DNA of 64,000 nucleotides from Dugong dugon (taxonomy: Eukaryota; Chordata; Mammalia; Sirenia; Dugongidae), in contig CM057476.1 of the NCBI GenBank assembly GCA_030035585.1, positions 1,852,501-1,916,500 on the forward strand, written 5' to 3'. Both the position numbers and the translations under genes were made by a program. Positions 42,075-52,471 of the stretch are shown piece after piece; position 1 is the stretch's first letter, and each line of letters begins with the position of its first letter. The notes beneath the pieces were generated by a model. That model made no database searches. It was given only the letters and a program-made list of their open reading frames with translations, and was not told the origin of the DNA.

Positions 42075-42200
42075 CCAGCTTTCTATCATAGCAATTTTCA
42101 AACACACAGAAAAATGGAAAGAATTGTAGAGTAGACACCCCACCCCCCGTGCCCTAGATTTTGCAGTTAACGTTTTAAACTATCTGCTTTATCACTTCTC
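42075..42200 (-). mobile_element. Old L1M fragment
   Basis: TAGCAATTTTCAAACACACAG..AGAATTGTAGAGTAGACACCCC..CCTAGATTTTGCAGTTAACG matches the complement of the L1M 3'UTR. Confidence 0.55.
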
Positions 42201-42483
42201 TCTCTGGGTATCCATCCCTCTATTCGTCCATCAGTCCGTCTGATTTTTTTGATGCCATGGGATGACTCTGAAATGCCAGCTGCTCTCTCTGGAGGAGGGA
42301 ATTGGGTGATCTGTCTCCTTCAGTTCTGCTTATGTAGCATAAAGGGGACAGGGCATCCCAGCCGCTAGACAGGTGCATTTTCCTTCCCTAACCGTGCCAG
42401 TCCAGCCCCTCACGGATTGGATGCTGTTCCCTATGTCGACTCTTGCCTTTTCCTAATCAGGCCCCTCCACCAACTTTTGTACC

Positions 42484-42696
42484 CAGTCCCTGAGTGGGGC
42501 AAATGGTTAACGTGCTCCATGTTAACAGGAAGGTTGGTGGGTCGAGTCAACCCAGAGGTGCCTCAGAAGAAAGGCCTGGCAATCTCTTTCTGAAAAATAA
42601 GCTACTGAAAACCCTATGAAGCACAGTTCTACTCTGTAACACACAGGGTTGCCATGAGTCGGAACTGACTCAAGGGCAACTGGGTTTGTTTGTTGA
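42484..42696 (+). mobile_element. AfroSINE (type B)
   Basis: GTCCCTGAGTGGGGCAAATGG, AGAGGTGCCTCAGAAGAAAGG, GAGTCGGAACTGACTCAAGGG, AACTGGGTTTG tail. Full length. Confidence 0.9.
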
Positions 42697-42774
42697 ACAG
42701 TAATCCAGTACCTATTTTATCACTTAAGCATTTCCTAGGTCAGATTGGGACTAACTTTGGAAGCTCTAAACTCT

Positions 42775-43180
42775 GAGAAAAAGGGGCTTCTTTGATGTAT
42801 ATATAAACACACCTCAGTGCACAGATCTTAAGTGTTCAACTCAATGAACTTTTACATCTGTATGGTGGTTCAAGTCCACCCAGAGGCAACTTGGAAGAAA
42901 GGTCTGGCAATCTACTTCCAAAAAACCAGCCATTGAAAACCCTATGGAGCAGAGTTCTACTCTTTTACACGTGGGGTCGCCATGAGTTGAAGTTGACGCC
43001 ACGGGAACTAGTTTGGTTTTGGTTTGGATACATTCACATAACCACCACCCAGTTCCAGATAACAAATATTTCCAGCACCCAGAGCCCTTCCCAGGGTCCC
43101 CTCCCAGTCAGGACCCTCCTCAAGGGAAGTTATACTTCTGAATCCTAATCATAGATTAGTTGTGCCTGTTCTAGCATGTA
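42775..43180 (-). mobile_element. Old L1M 3' region, split by a SINE
   Basis: 42775-42861 (TTAAGTGTTCAACTCAATGAAC) and 43028-43180 (TACATTCACATAACCACCACCC, ATAGATTAGTTGTGCCTGTTC) are consecutive L1M segments in complement. Confidence 0.65.
42862..43027 (+). mobile_element. AfroSINE (type B), 5'-truncated
   Basis: Starts near the B-box (GTGGTTCAAGTCCACCC), continues AAAACCCTATGGAGCAGAG and GTCGCCATGAGTTG, ends GTTTGGTTTTGG. Confidence 0.88.
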
Positions 43181-43189
43181 AAAAGGGGG

Positions 43190-44110
43190 TGTGGACATCA
43201 GACCTCCTCTAACTTCACAAGGGGGAAGAGAATCGCCATCATCAGCATCAACCCAAGGCCAATGATCTCTGTGAGGTGGAGGTCAGACATGCCTCCACCC
43301 TCCAACCTTTTTACCCATTCTGACACCAACTGTCCCTCCCACTGAGTCCTCTACTTCTCTGCTGGGTTCGATAATTTGTTGCAATGGCCACGCAGAATTC
43401 ACAGACCATACTCACGATTATGAGGTTTATTAGGGAAGTAACAGGTTACAGTTCAGGCTCAGGAACACTCAGGATACAGTTCTTCAGTCAGGACAGCTTC
43501 TTGCCTGTGCCCCAGGCAGGCCTCTCTCTCAACCCCTAAGCCCTCAGCCCTGCCCTGCTTGGGCAAATGTTACAAAGCTCTTTTGCTCTGCCAGTAAGTG
43601 CCTAGAGGCACCCTTCTTGGCCAGTAAGCCTCGACCCAAAGGTGCTCAGCTCTCTTGCTGCAGGAGTTGGCATGCCCACTGTAGCCACCTTGCTCCATGG
43701 GCCGGGAGGCCCACTACGTCATCTCACACTAGTCTCCTGGTTCTGCTGCTGCCACTTGTGCCATCTCTGGTGTTACAGTTTCTCTCTCTGTCTCCTGGGT
43801 CTAGGAGGTTCTCAGCACAGGGACCCTGGGTCCAAAGGATGCACTCCACTCCTGGCTCTTCTTCTTGATGGTAGTGAGTTCCCCCTTTTTCTGCTTCTGG
43901 GATTGACTCCCTTTAAATCTAATGGGATGGCAAAACTGACCAATCTCTTTGTCAGGGTTCCATACACCTTATTTGCATGGTCCCACTCCTACAAGGGTTC
44001 CACGTACCTTATTTGCATTATTAGCAAGCTGTCCAACCTCCTTGGTGGGCCATAAGCACCATATTTGCATAGTTCCACCCAATCAAGGGCTACACAAAGT
44101 AATTCACTGC
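43190..44110 (-). mobile_element. Endogenous retrovirus solo LTR, copy A
   Basis: Aligns through most of its length with 55808-56506: GACCTCCTCTAACTTCACAAGG, GTGAGGTGGAGGTCAGAC, AACTGTCCCTCCCA, ACTCACGATTATGAGG, TTATTAGGGAAGTAACAG, CTCCTGG, TTCTCAGCACAGGGA. No viral gene is attached on either side. It carries three ATTTGCAT octamers at 43971, 44011 and 44063. Strand is a guess from the AATAAG-type sequence in complement. Confidence 0.7.
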
Positions 44111-44393
44111 ACCACAAGCATTATACACTCTTGCAACCGGCTTCAACACTGGATTTATCCACATTGTAGCGTGCAATAGTGGCTCCTTGTTTTAAATAAG
44201 GGAACATTAAACCACACCATAAACATAAGATTCTTCCCATGATGACTCCTTCGGTGCCTCTTTTTTCTTTTCTCCATGTCAATTTTTTCTTCTTTTTCTT
44301 TTTTTCTGGTGTCCTAAGTATGCGCTTCCCCTGTTTTCAGAGAGGGAGTCCTACTCCCAAAGCTTACGGACCTTCAGAATAAACCATGACTTT

Positions 44394-44443
44394 GTTCAGT
44401 TAGCAGCTGAGCGTGTTAACCATGTGCACCAACCAGGGACTCC
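44394..44443 (-). mobile_element. AfroSINE (type B) head fragment
   Basis: TTCAGTTAGCAGCTGAGCGTG..GTGCACCAACCAGGGACTCC: the first ~50 bp of a type B SINE in complement. Confidence 0.8.
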
Positions 44444-44498
44444 CTACAACACCTTCTTTCACCCTAGTCGCCCAGCAAAAAAGTGTTGCTGGAGGAAG

Positions 44499-44704
44499 TA
44501 GCCCTGGTGGCACAATGGTTAAGCGCTCTTCTCCTAACTGAAAGCTTGGCAGTTTGAAACCACCTAGTGGCTATGTAAGAGAAACTCCTGGTGATCTGCT
44601 CCCATAAAGATTACAATCTAGAAAACCCTATGGGGCAGTTCTACTCTGTCACATGGGGTCACTATGAGTCAGAAATCAAGTCGACAGCACCTAACAACAA
44701 CAGC
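44499..44704 (+). mobile_element. AfroSINE (type A) with RTE-type tail
   Basis: AGCCCTGGTGGCACAATGG head to AAGTCGACAGCACCTAACAACAACA. The ending is the RTE tail and not the usual GGGTTTGG tail. Confidence 0.9.
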
Positions 44705-44992
44705 AATGTACTGAATGTTCCTCAGAAGTGAGGAGGGTGGCACTTTGGCACACTTACTTTGGACCTGTCATCAGAAAAGACCAGTCGCTAGAAAAGGAGG
44801 CCATGGCTGATAAAGTGGAGGGTCAGTGAAAACGAGGGAGACCCTCCACGAGACGGATGGACACAATAGCACCACAATGGACTCAGACACACCAACGGCC
44901 ACCAAGTGGGGCAGGACCAGGCAGCATTTCGTTCTGTTACACAGAGGGTCGCCAGGAGTTGGAGTCAATCAACAGCAACTAACAACAACAAC
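44705..44992 (+). mobile_element. RTE LINE 3' end
   Basis: Begins GCAATGTACTGAATGTTCCTC (SLEARM stage), then EKEAMADKV-like, to AGCAACTAACAACAACAAC. More diverged than the other RTE tails. Confidence 0.85.
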
Positions 44993-45059
44993 GTATTGGG
45001 TGCCAGTCAGATAATGAGTGTGTCGCTGACTTTCCTGCCTCTTCATTTTTTTTTGATGC

Positions 45060-45150
45060 CAGTGGTTCTCAACCAGGGTGCACTGGGCAATGCCTGGAGA
45101 CACTGTTAGCTGTCACAGTTGGGGGGCTGGTGCTACTGGTTCCATTTTTA
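45060..45150 (+). mobile_element. MER5A-like hAT MITE (5' half)
   Basis: CAGTGGTTCTCAACCAGGGTG, GGCAATGCCTGGAGACA, TTGGGGGGCTGGTGCTACTGG follow the MER5A order. The 3' half is lost. Confidence 0.75.
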
Positions 45151-45569
45151 AATAGTAAATGAAGTCAACGTTGGGTACTCCATGGTCAGGCACAGACTGC
45201 CTTAGTGACAGCCACTACCAGCCCATTCAAACACGGATGATCAGAGCTGCTAACCTGAGGCAGAGTTAGTCGTTTTAAATTTCGCTTATTTTTTCTGACT
45301 CTCCCCAGCCACTGAAGATTAAGGCAGATAGCGAAATGACGCCGGCGTCGTGCAGTAGGACAGAAAGGCAAATACCACAGGATTTCTCTACACTGGATTA
45401 GTATCTCCTGAATCACGGGTCACGCTGCCTGATGTGGTTATTTATTTAGGAAATTTCCAGCCGATGCTGCAGACTTGAGACAAGGTTTCGGGGCAGCAGT
45501 ATTTGGGCTCGGTAAAGTGGGCAGGCAAGAAGGAACCAGTGACGTCACGTTTTGTTTTGCCGTGATTCA
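45151..45569. other. Unique interval
   Basis: Contains a few CpGs (GACGCCGGCGTCG at about 45340, a short palindrome). No gene recognised; minus frames at 45186-45416 and 45442-45690 are unsupported. Confidence 0.45.
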
Positions 45570-45716
45570 GGAGTAGAGCTGCCCCATAGGGTTTCCCTGT
45601 AATTTTTATGGGAGCAGATTGCCAGGCCTTTCTCCCGCAGAGCTGCCGGGTGGGTTCGAACTGCCAACTTTTCCATTCGTAGCCGAGCACTTAACCACTG
45701 TGCCAGCAGGGGCTCC
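45570..45716 (-). mobile_element. AfroSINE (type A)
   Basis: GTAGAGCTGCCCCATAGGG to CACTGTGCCAGCAGGGGCTCC in complement; the tail end is missing. Confidence 0.85.
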
Positions 45717-45799
45717 ATCTAAACCTTGGACAATGTAAAACATCTTGTCCATTTAGGAATCCCTTTCATTGGATAGCGATTCCCCACCTCCCCACCTGC

Positions 45800-45955
45800 C
45801 CTCGGTCAGAGAGGAACTTCACTCTACAGGGTTTTCAATGGCTGATTTTTCAGAAGTAGATTGCCAGGTCTTTCTTCCGAGGCACCTCTGGATGGACTCA
45901 ATCCTCCAACTTTTCATTCAGCAGCAGAGTGCTGAACCATTTGCACCACCCAGGC
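45800..45955 (-). mobile_element. AfroSINE (type B), 3' end degenerate
   Basis: GGGTTTTCAATGGCTGATTT, CTTCCGAGGCACCTCTGG, TTTGCACCACCCAGGC; the tail is decayed around 45760-45800. Confidence 0.85.
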
Positions 45956-46139
45956 CATGAGCCAATGGCAACTGGTTCACCGGATGATTTCAAGGACCGC
46001 TGGGAATGTCATTGTTCCCATTTTACAGGGAGGAACCTGAAAAATTCACTACACCTATTACAGAAGATCTGCAAACTGAATCCAAGCAGTGGTTCAGCCA
46101 CAGAAAGGAGGCCCCCTTCTTGAATTCCTGGGCAAATTA

Positions 46140-47640
46140 GAGGGGCAAATCGGCTTCTCGGCCTCCTTCCCACAGTCAGCATAAATCTCTCCTTTAAAAC
46201 ACACTTGGAGGAGGCAAGGGAGAGACTGGACCAGAACTCTGGAGGGGGAAGCTCCAGTGTTCACGCTCTGCCCACCCCCTGATTATATATCCAAACACCC
46301 CCGAGCCTTGAACAACAGCTTAAAAGCAGAAAGCCATATGGTAAATAAACCCCTGCCTGTTGTGTGCTATTCACAATCGAGATGCTGGGGGTGGGCGGTA
46401 CAGGCCTTAAAAAGTGACCCAGCGCCATGGACTTTCAAGTCACCCCTTCAGGGGAGGGACAGGGTGAGAAACTTGGTAAAAAGTGTGTGGGGAGGCGGAT
46501 AAAGAGGCTTAAAAAGGGAAGCTGAACACTTTGCTGCTAAGCAGTGGAAGTGAGAAGCGGTCCCCCCTGCCGGGGGAGCTGATGAATGACCTGGGGATGG
46601 AGCGGCTGGGAGGCGGCTCTTAGTAATCAACCTGCGGGATGCAGCCATTTTAAACGCAAATGAGGGGGGCCCTTCCAAACGGGCCCAAAGCAGGGGATTA
46701 GAAAGGAGAGTTCAAAGCCCCCAAAATGACTCGTTCTTTCTTTCTCCCCCCATCCCTGTATTTTTTAAAGGAGACAGAAATATGGTTGGTTATTATCTCA
46801 AGTTATTGCTACAAAGAATTTTGAAATTAAAAGATAAGCGCGCCAAGGAAGCTCGGTAATTTTCCTAAAAGGGGACTTAAAACAGATGTGCCCCCTTTAA
46901 TCGAGGCATGCCTGAAAAAATAGAAATGCATTTTTAACATAGCAGGGGAGAATCACATGGCTCCGCATTTGTCTTCCGAGCGAACAGTGCTGCGTGCCCG
47001 GATCTCAGGCGGTAGAGAGGGATGGCGCTAACGTGTTAGCTCGGCCACAAACGGCCCGTCACAAACGGCTTTCATCTTCTGGCTCGGGGACATGACCAGC
47101 GTCTGGACACCAGACCTTTTGCTAACTAGATAATTTAATTTTTTTTCTAACTCGTTAAATCATCTGCCATTCAGAATACGCGGATGTAGCACAAACCACA
47201 GACCGTGTCTGTAAGGAAAGCCAGAATTTTACTTGTCAACGACATATACCCTTTGCCTTCTCTTTGACGGAAGATGGCTTTTCAATGTTTTCAACGGTTG
47301 GCGGAAAGCAAAATAACTTTAAATTTTTTTTTTTTTTAATTTCAGTTTGAAATGTCGGTCATTCAGCTTTCGCCCCGTTCATTTGCGGGAACAAGGGTAG
47401 TTGCGTGCCAGGGCTCACCAACCATCATTCTTCCTTCTCTCTCACTTCTCACCTGGATCCCTTAGTGAAGCTAACAGAAGTGAAGCCATCAGTCTGCAGC
47501 TCTGTAGAAAGAGAAACCAAAAGACATCAGGACAACCACAGCGTTTTCACCCGTAAAAGAGACCAGCATTTAAACGTATTTAAAAATTAGCAATTGCTAG
47601 ATTCTCTATTGTCCTTTTGCAGGCAAAAAGCTGTGTCCTA
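46140..47640. other. Repeat-free block with retained CpGs (candidate regulatory DNA)
   Basis: 1.5 kb with no SINE or LINE in a window that otherwise has one every few hundred bases. It includes AAGATAAGCGCGCC, AGTAATCAACCTGCGGG, TTAAACGCAAATGAGG, TAATCGAGGCATGCC, CTAACTCGTTAAATC and several CpG-containing stretches. Short open frames carry no domain. The pattern is that of deeply conserved developmental enhancers, but no alignment was available. Confidence 0.55.
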
Positions 47641-47649
47641 AAGGACATT

Positions 47650-47818
47650 TGGAACCCTGGTGGCACAGTGGTTAAGACTTAGTGTCTAATCAAAAGGTCA
47701 GCAGTTCAAATCCACCACCGCTCCTTGGAAACCTATGGGGAAGTTGTACTCTGTCCTATAGGATGGCTATGAGTCAGAATCTACTTGATGATGAGGAGAT
47801 CGGCTTTTTTTTCTTTTT
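47650..47818 (+). mobile_element. AfroSINE (type A, short)
   Basis: GAACCCTGGTGGCACAGTGG head to a T-rich end. TAAAGGACA occurs on both sides (47639-47646 lacking one base of context, and 47826-47834), the target duplication. Confidence 0.9.
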
Positions 47819-48016
47819 TCTTTTGTAAAGGACAATCAAATGGTTTTCTAAGCTAGGAGACTATTGGTGTGTGTGTGTTTACAAATGTTTTGTTTCTATT
47901 TTCCACAAAAATAATAACGTAGATATATATCTTTCTCCTTAGAAAGCAAGCAAATGCCAGGCTCAATGCCTGACTATAATAGGTACTTAAAAAATATCTC
48001 GTAACTATTGTTGACT

Positions 48017-48215
48017 GAGGTCGCTGGGTGGCGCAAACTCTCTGGGCTACTAACCGAAAGACTGGTGGTTCAAACCCACCCACACCGTGGAAGACAGGCC
48101 TGCCGATCTGCTTCTGAAAGGTTAGCCTTGAAAACCCTATGGAGCACAGTTCTACTCTGCACACACTGATTGCCGTGAGTCAGAGTCGACTCCATGGCAA
48201 CCAGCAACAACAACG
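48017..48215 (+). mobile_element. AfroSINE (type B) with CAACAA tail
   Basis: GTCGCTGGGTGGCGCAAACTC, GGTGGTTCAAACCCACCC, GAGTCAGAGTCGACTCC, CCAGCAACAACAACG tail. Confidence 0.9.
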
Positions 48216-48589
48216 ACAGCATGGTGCCCGACACTCTGGAGGGGACTGGAGGAAACTGAGCCAAGTAAGTAAGTGCTGATTGCCTTCATAGGAAGATCTG
48301 GCCTCTTGTTTTCTTTCTGATGTTGTGCATTGGCTTTGGAATAGAATGCTGATAAATGATGGTGTTGGTTTTTATTTTGGGGGTGAAGGGGTTTAAGAGC
48401 CCTTTTTTCTGTTGAAATGCTACTCCAGTAAACGAGGTAAATGACGCATACTTCATCCGATTTCCAAGAACAGATGTGCCAGTTCCCTTTGAACTTTGAC
48501 TACAAGTCATCAAGGTGACTCATAGTCTACTCAGGAATTTCAGCGAGTCCAAAGGAAGAAGAGGAACAGTTGGAACGATTGTGTCTGGC

Positions 48590-48740
48590 ATTTAATCCTC
48601 ACAATGAGCCATTATCATCGCTGCTTTACAAATGGGGAAACTGAGGCACTGAGAAGGTAAGTCACTGACCAAGAGGTAGAGGAGGACTTGACCTAGCATT
48701 CTGGCACCGTTGTCCACACCCCTAATACTGTGCATACATA
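48590..48740 (-). mobile_element. MIR SINE
   Basis: AATCCTCACAATGAGCC..TTTACAAATGGGGAAACTGAGGC..GAAGGTAAGTCACTGACC: complement of MIR. Confidence 0.65.
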
Positions 48741-48834
48741 CGGCCGCTCTGTAGCTGAGCTATAGCAGGGCTGGCTGCTGAGAGGCTCCACTGTTGGAGG
48801 TTGTATTGTAGATTACAATGGCCTAAACTTAGGC

Positions 48835-48980
48835 TCTAGAAACAGTCCACTCTGGGTTTAAATGAGGCTCTGCCTGCCATTTTCTCTGTGCGTCTTTGAT
48901 TCAAAGGGGAATAATAATACTACTTTGCATTTTTGTAGCATGGGTTCAAGATAATGCCTATGGACTCCTGAGTACTGGGC
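48835..48980 (+). mobile_element. MIR SINE
   Basis: CCACTCTGGGTTTAAATGAGGCTCTGCC (B-box region), GGGGAATAATAATACTACTTTG. Diverged. Confidence 0.5.
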
Positions 48981-49039
48981 CCTCTATTCTGCAGGACTCA
49001 GGCAATAGCTATGATTACTGATGTTCACTAAGTGGAAAT

Positions 49040-49204
49040 GGAGCCATGGTGGCACAGTGGTTAAGAGCTCAGCTGCTCATCAAAACGCTGGCCTTTGGAA
49101 TCCACCAGCCACTCCTTGGAAACCCTATGGGGCAATTCTACCCTGTCCTATAGGGTCGCTATGAGTCGGAATTGACTTGACGGCAATGGGTTTGTTTTTC
49201 TTTT
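49040..49204 (+). mobile_element. AfroSINE (type A, short)
   Basis: GAGCCATGGTGGCACAGTGG to GACGGCAATGGGTTTG; well preserved, CpGs in GGTCGCTATGAGTCGG intact. Confidence 0.92.
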
Positions 49205-49936
49205 ATGCAGAAATGTTTACACCCTACTCTGTCAATAGTTTCAATCCTGGTTTTGAACCAACCCAGTGATGATCTGCTCTCACCAGCCCTCCAGTCCCAA
49301 ATATAAACTGTTGGAGAAATTGTTTTGTTAAGAAAATTCTCATAGCTGAGCTGTTTGACAAGTTAAAGGGCTCTGATCTATACGTTTCTGAAGGAAAATT
49401 TAAAATAACAAATGCCTTCACTCATGTTTTTACTATATTGTTCATCTGTACAAATGTATTTTGACAATTATGTTAGACTGCTATTCTATTTTAAGTATCT
49501 ATCCCATGTTTTCTGGTCAGCCCAACATCATGAAAGGCATATAAGGGCTTAACTAAACCACAGCCAATAGAAATGGGAAAATGTTAGCCATGCTCTAATT
49601 AAAATTGATAGAGTCCTTGATGGTATGAAATCTGGAAAGAAATTTCAAGATGATCACTTTGATAGCCAAGCTTACTTATTCTCTATGTGTGCACTTTTTG
49701 CTAAAGTTTTTAGAGACTTCAAATTACTTTAGTGAGTAGAGCATTAAAAAACAGAGTGGTTTCTATAGCACAGATTACTAGTATTTTGTGGTCAATTTCA
49801 TATCAAGTTATGTTATGCAGCAGATTAAATGTCTTTTGACACTCACTGTTTATCTACAGAATAAATTGCCTTATAATAGCTCTTTCTAAAGGCCAGCAGA
49901 CTTCTTAAGTCAAGGGAACAATGTGGTATTAAAGAA
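49205..49936. other. Repeat-free AT-rich interval
   Basis: No repeat recognised. 49410-49720 has phrases such as TCTAATTAAAATTGATAG and TCAAGATGATCACTTTGATAG (homeodomain- and TCF-like sites) typical of conserved AT-rich enhancers. No ORF. Confidence 0.4.
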
Positions 49937-49988
49937 AGCAAAACCCGTTGCTGTGGAGTGGATTCCAACTCACAGTGACCCTATGACA
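49937..49988 (-). mobile_element. AfroSINE tail fragment
   Basis: AAAACCCGTTGCTGTGGAGTGG..CACAGTGACCCTATGACA: the last ~50 bp of a SINE in complement. Confidence 0.8.
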
Positions 49989-50029
49989 GAAATCAAAGGA
50001 GAAGAGAAGCAAGAAAATCAGCCTCTGCT

Positions 50030-50150
50030 TCTAGCACCCAGTAGCTGTACGGCCTTTGGCAAGGCAGTTGATATTTCTGAACCTCAGTTTCCTTATCTGT
50101 GAATAATAATAATAATTTCTGTCTAATTTCCAAGAGTCTGAGTATAAAAG
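50030..50150 (+). mobile_element. MIR SINE fragment
   Basis: GGCCTTTGGCAAGGCAG..GAACCTCAGTTTCCTTATCTGTG, then AATAATAATAAT. Confidence 0.65.
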
Positions 50151-50228
50151 GAGATGATATCAATAAAGCTGTCAAAAACTACAAGGTATTCTATACAGGT
50201 AAAAAATAAAATAAAATAAAACAACAAA

Positions 50229-50387
50229 AACCAAACCTGTGGCCATCGAGTCTATTTCAACACAGTTACCCTATATGACAGAGTAGAACTGCCCCATAGG
50301 GTTTCCAAGTAGCGGCTGGTGGATTCGAACTGCTGACCTTTTGGTTAGCAGCCGAGCTCTTAACCACTGCACCACTAGAACCCCCTC
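50229..50387 (-). mobile_element. AfroSINE (type A, short)
   Basis: AAACCAAACCTGTGGCCATCG to GCACCACTAGAACCCCC; full length in complement. (AAAAT)n at 50200-50222 adjoins it. Confidence 0.9.
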
Positions 50388-50734
50388 CATACTTGAGTGG
50401 TCAAAGATAGTGGTTAGTTGGTTGATGAGTTGGTTAGCTGGATCTAGATTGGCTTGGTAATTGTCCACAAATAAGATTGATTCTGTGATCCAGTTTTCAT
50501 GACTAGAAACAGGGTTTGGAGCTACCCTTATTTGTTGAGTGCTCTGGCCATCCTGAGTGGAGTGTGTGTGTGTCTGTGTGTGTGTGTGAACACAGGACTT
50601 AATGTGACCCACTCCGGTTTGCATTTCAGACATGGTAAGGGCAAGGAACCTTAACACTTCACACACTTGATCCAAAGTGGCACCTTTGAAAATCTGGAAG
50701 TTGCAGTGGTCAGCTGTCTGCAGTAACAAAGGCA
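50388..50734. other. Unique interval with imperfect (TG)n
   Basis: 50563-50589 is an interrupted TG array. No gene recognised. Confidence 0.5.
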
Positions 50735-51278
50735 ATATTGCTAGTTGTTAGGTGCCGTCAAGTCGGCAACAGAATGAAACACTTCCTGGTCCTGTGCCAT
50801 CCTCATGATCATTGTTGTGTTTGAGCCTGTTGTTGCAGCCACTGTGTCAGTCCATCTCGTTGAGGGTCTTCCTCTTTTTCACTGACCAAGCATGATGTCC
50901 TTCTCCAGGGACTGATCCCTCCTGATAACATGTCCAAAGTATGTGAGACGAAGTCTCGCCATCCTTGCTTCTAAGGAGCATTCTGGTTGTACTTCTTCCA
51001 AGACAGATTTATTCGTTCTTCTGGCAGTCCACGGTATGTTCAATATTCTTCGCCAACACCACAATTCAAAGGCTTCAAATCTTCTTCAGTCTTTTTTATT
51101 CATCGTCCAGCTTTCCCATGCTTATGAGGCGATTGAAAACACCATGGTTTGGGTCAGGCGTACCTTCGTCTTCATGGTGACACCTTTGCTTTTTAATACT
51201 TTAAAGAGGTCTTTTGCAGCAGATTTGCCCAATGCAATGCACCTTTTGATTTCGTCACTGCTAGAAACATATTGCTAG
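50735..51278 (-). mobile_element. RTE LINE with exact target duplication
   Basis: ATATTGCTAG occurs exactly at 50735-50744 and 51269-51278. The body (50745-51268) runs from a TTGTTAGGTGCCGTC tail to TTTTGATTTCGTCACTGCT (KR..ALGK stage). A ~30-bp deletion removed the segment between CAAGTCGG and CAACAGAATG. Confidence 0.94.
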
Positions 51279-52467
51279 AGATCTGTTTAAATACCTTAGA
51301 GTAAAAAGTATAATACATGTCTACAAAAGTGTATAAAAATAAGACTTAAGAAGAAATCCAAGCATGACTTTTGAAAAGAAATGCAAAACATAAATACTAG
51401 AAATCTCCCAGTTCAATTAAGCATTTCTACATTAATGGAAAGCCCACGCTGGTAGAAGGAGAGTGGGGATCATTGGAGTAGGAAAGTTCATAGGCGTTTT
51501 GAAGATCCAATTTCCCTTTCGGTATAATGGCAGGCATTAAGAAACTGGATTCTCACTGAGCAATGATGGCTGGAGAGGGGAACCTGTGCCAGGTTACACC
51601 AATAATTGCCAGCCCCCCAGGATCCTAGCTCAGAAATTTTTGTATGTTCTCAGGAGACAAAAATGAGTGATCATCAAAGGCAGTAGAACTCAGCAGGACT
51701 GTCATGAGCCTGAAGTTACAACTTAGACATGCAATAGAAAATACCATCGGTACCTCTCCAGTGCATCGCCCGTAGTAATTAAAAACTTGATCCCTGCTGT
51801 TTTATCATCTCATTAGCAATGGGGGCATAAGACTTTTATCCTTGTTTGTCAGGAATCAAACATACCAGAGGAACTCTGATTATAAATGGATGAAAGTAAA
51901 GTTAAACTTTTAAATAAGAGAAGTGACTGTTCACAATGTTTTCTTTTTTTTTTTTTAAAGCTGATTAAAGAGATTTTTTTTTTTTTTCAGTAAAAATAAT
52001 ATCTCAGTCCAACCTAGAATTGTGGAGGTCATCTCTAGGACTGCTACATGTGCTGCGTTTTGTGAAGGGAAATGCTCTGTAAGCTGTTCTGATTTAAAAT
52101 AAATATCAATCCTGAAAAACTTCCTGAAAGCACAGAGACAAAGAATGCCATCCTTTTCAAGGCTTTTCATGAAGCTGAAATACCTTCTACCCCTTTCAGT
52201 GACATGTGTTCCAATGCCTTTATTCAGGGTGGCTGACTGGCCTCATCTTTTTTTTTTTTTTTTTTAAAAAAAACAAAAACAAAAACCAGGTAAGCTTTCT
52301 GCTTATTTCAATGACTTACCTTTATAAATGAGGACAGTAAAGGACCTGGGGTCTATTTCAGGCAGCTAATTTCTCCAACACTTGTTTCCAAAATGGGAAA
52401 GTTTCTTCAGAGCCTACATTGTTTTCTTTGGGTCCAAAGAATTCTAGAACTGGGAGTCCTTTGTGGT
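51279..52467. other. Repeat-poor interval
   Basis: T-runs at about 51943, 51974 and 52250. 51700-52240 contains well-formed AT-rich stretches (CTCATTAGCAATGGGGGC, CCTTTATTCAGGGTGG) and no repeat. No gene supported. Confidence 0.4.
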
Positions 52468-52471
52468 ACTT

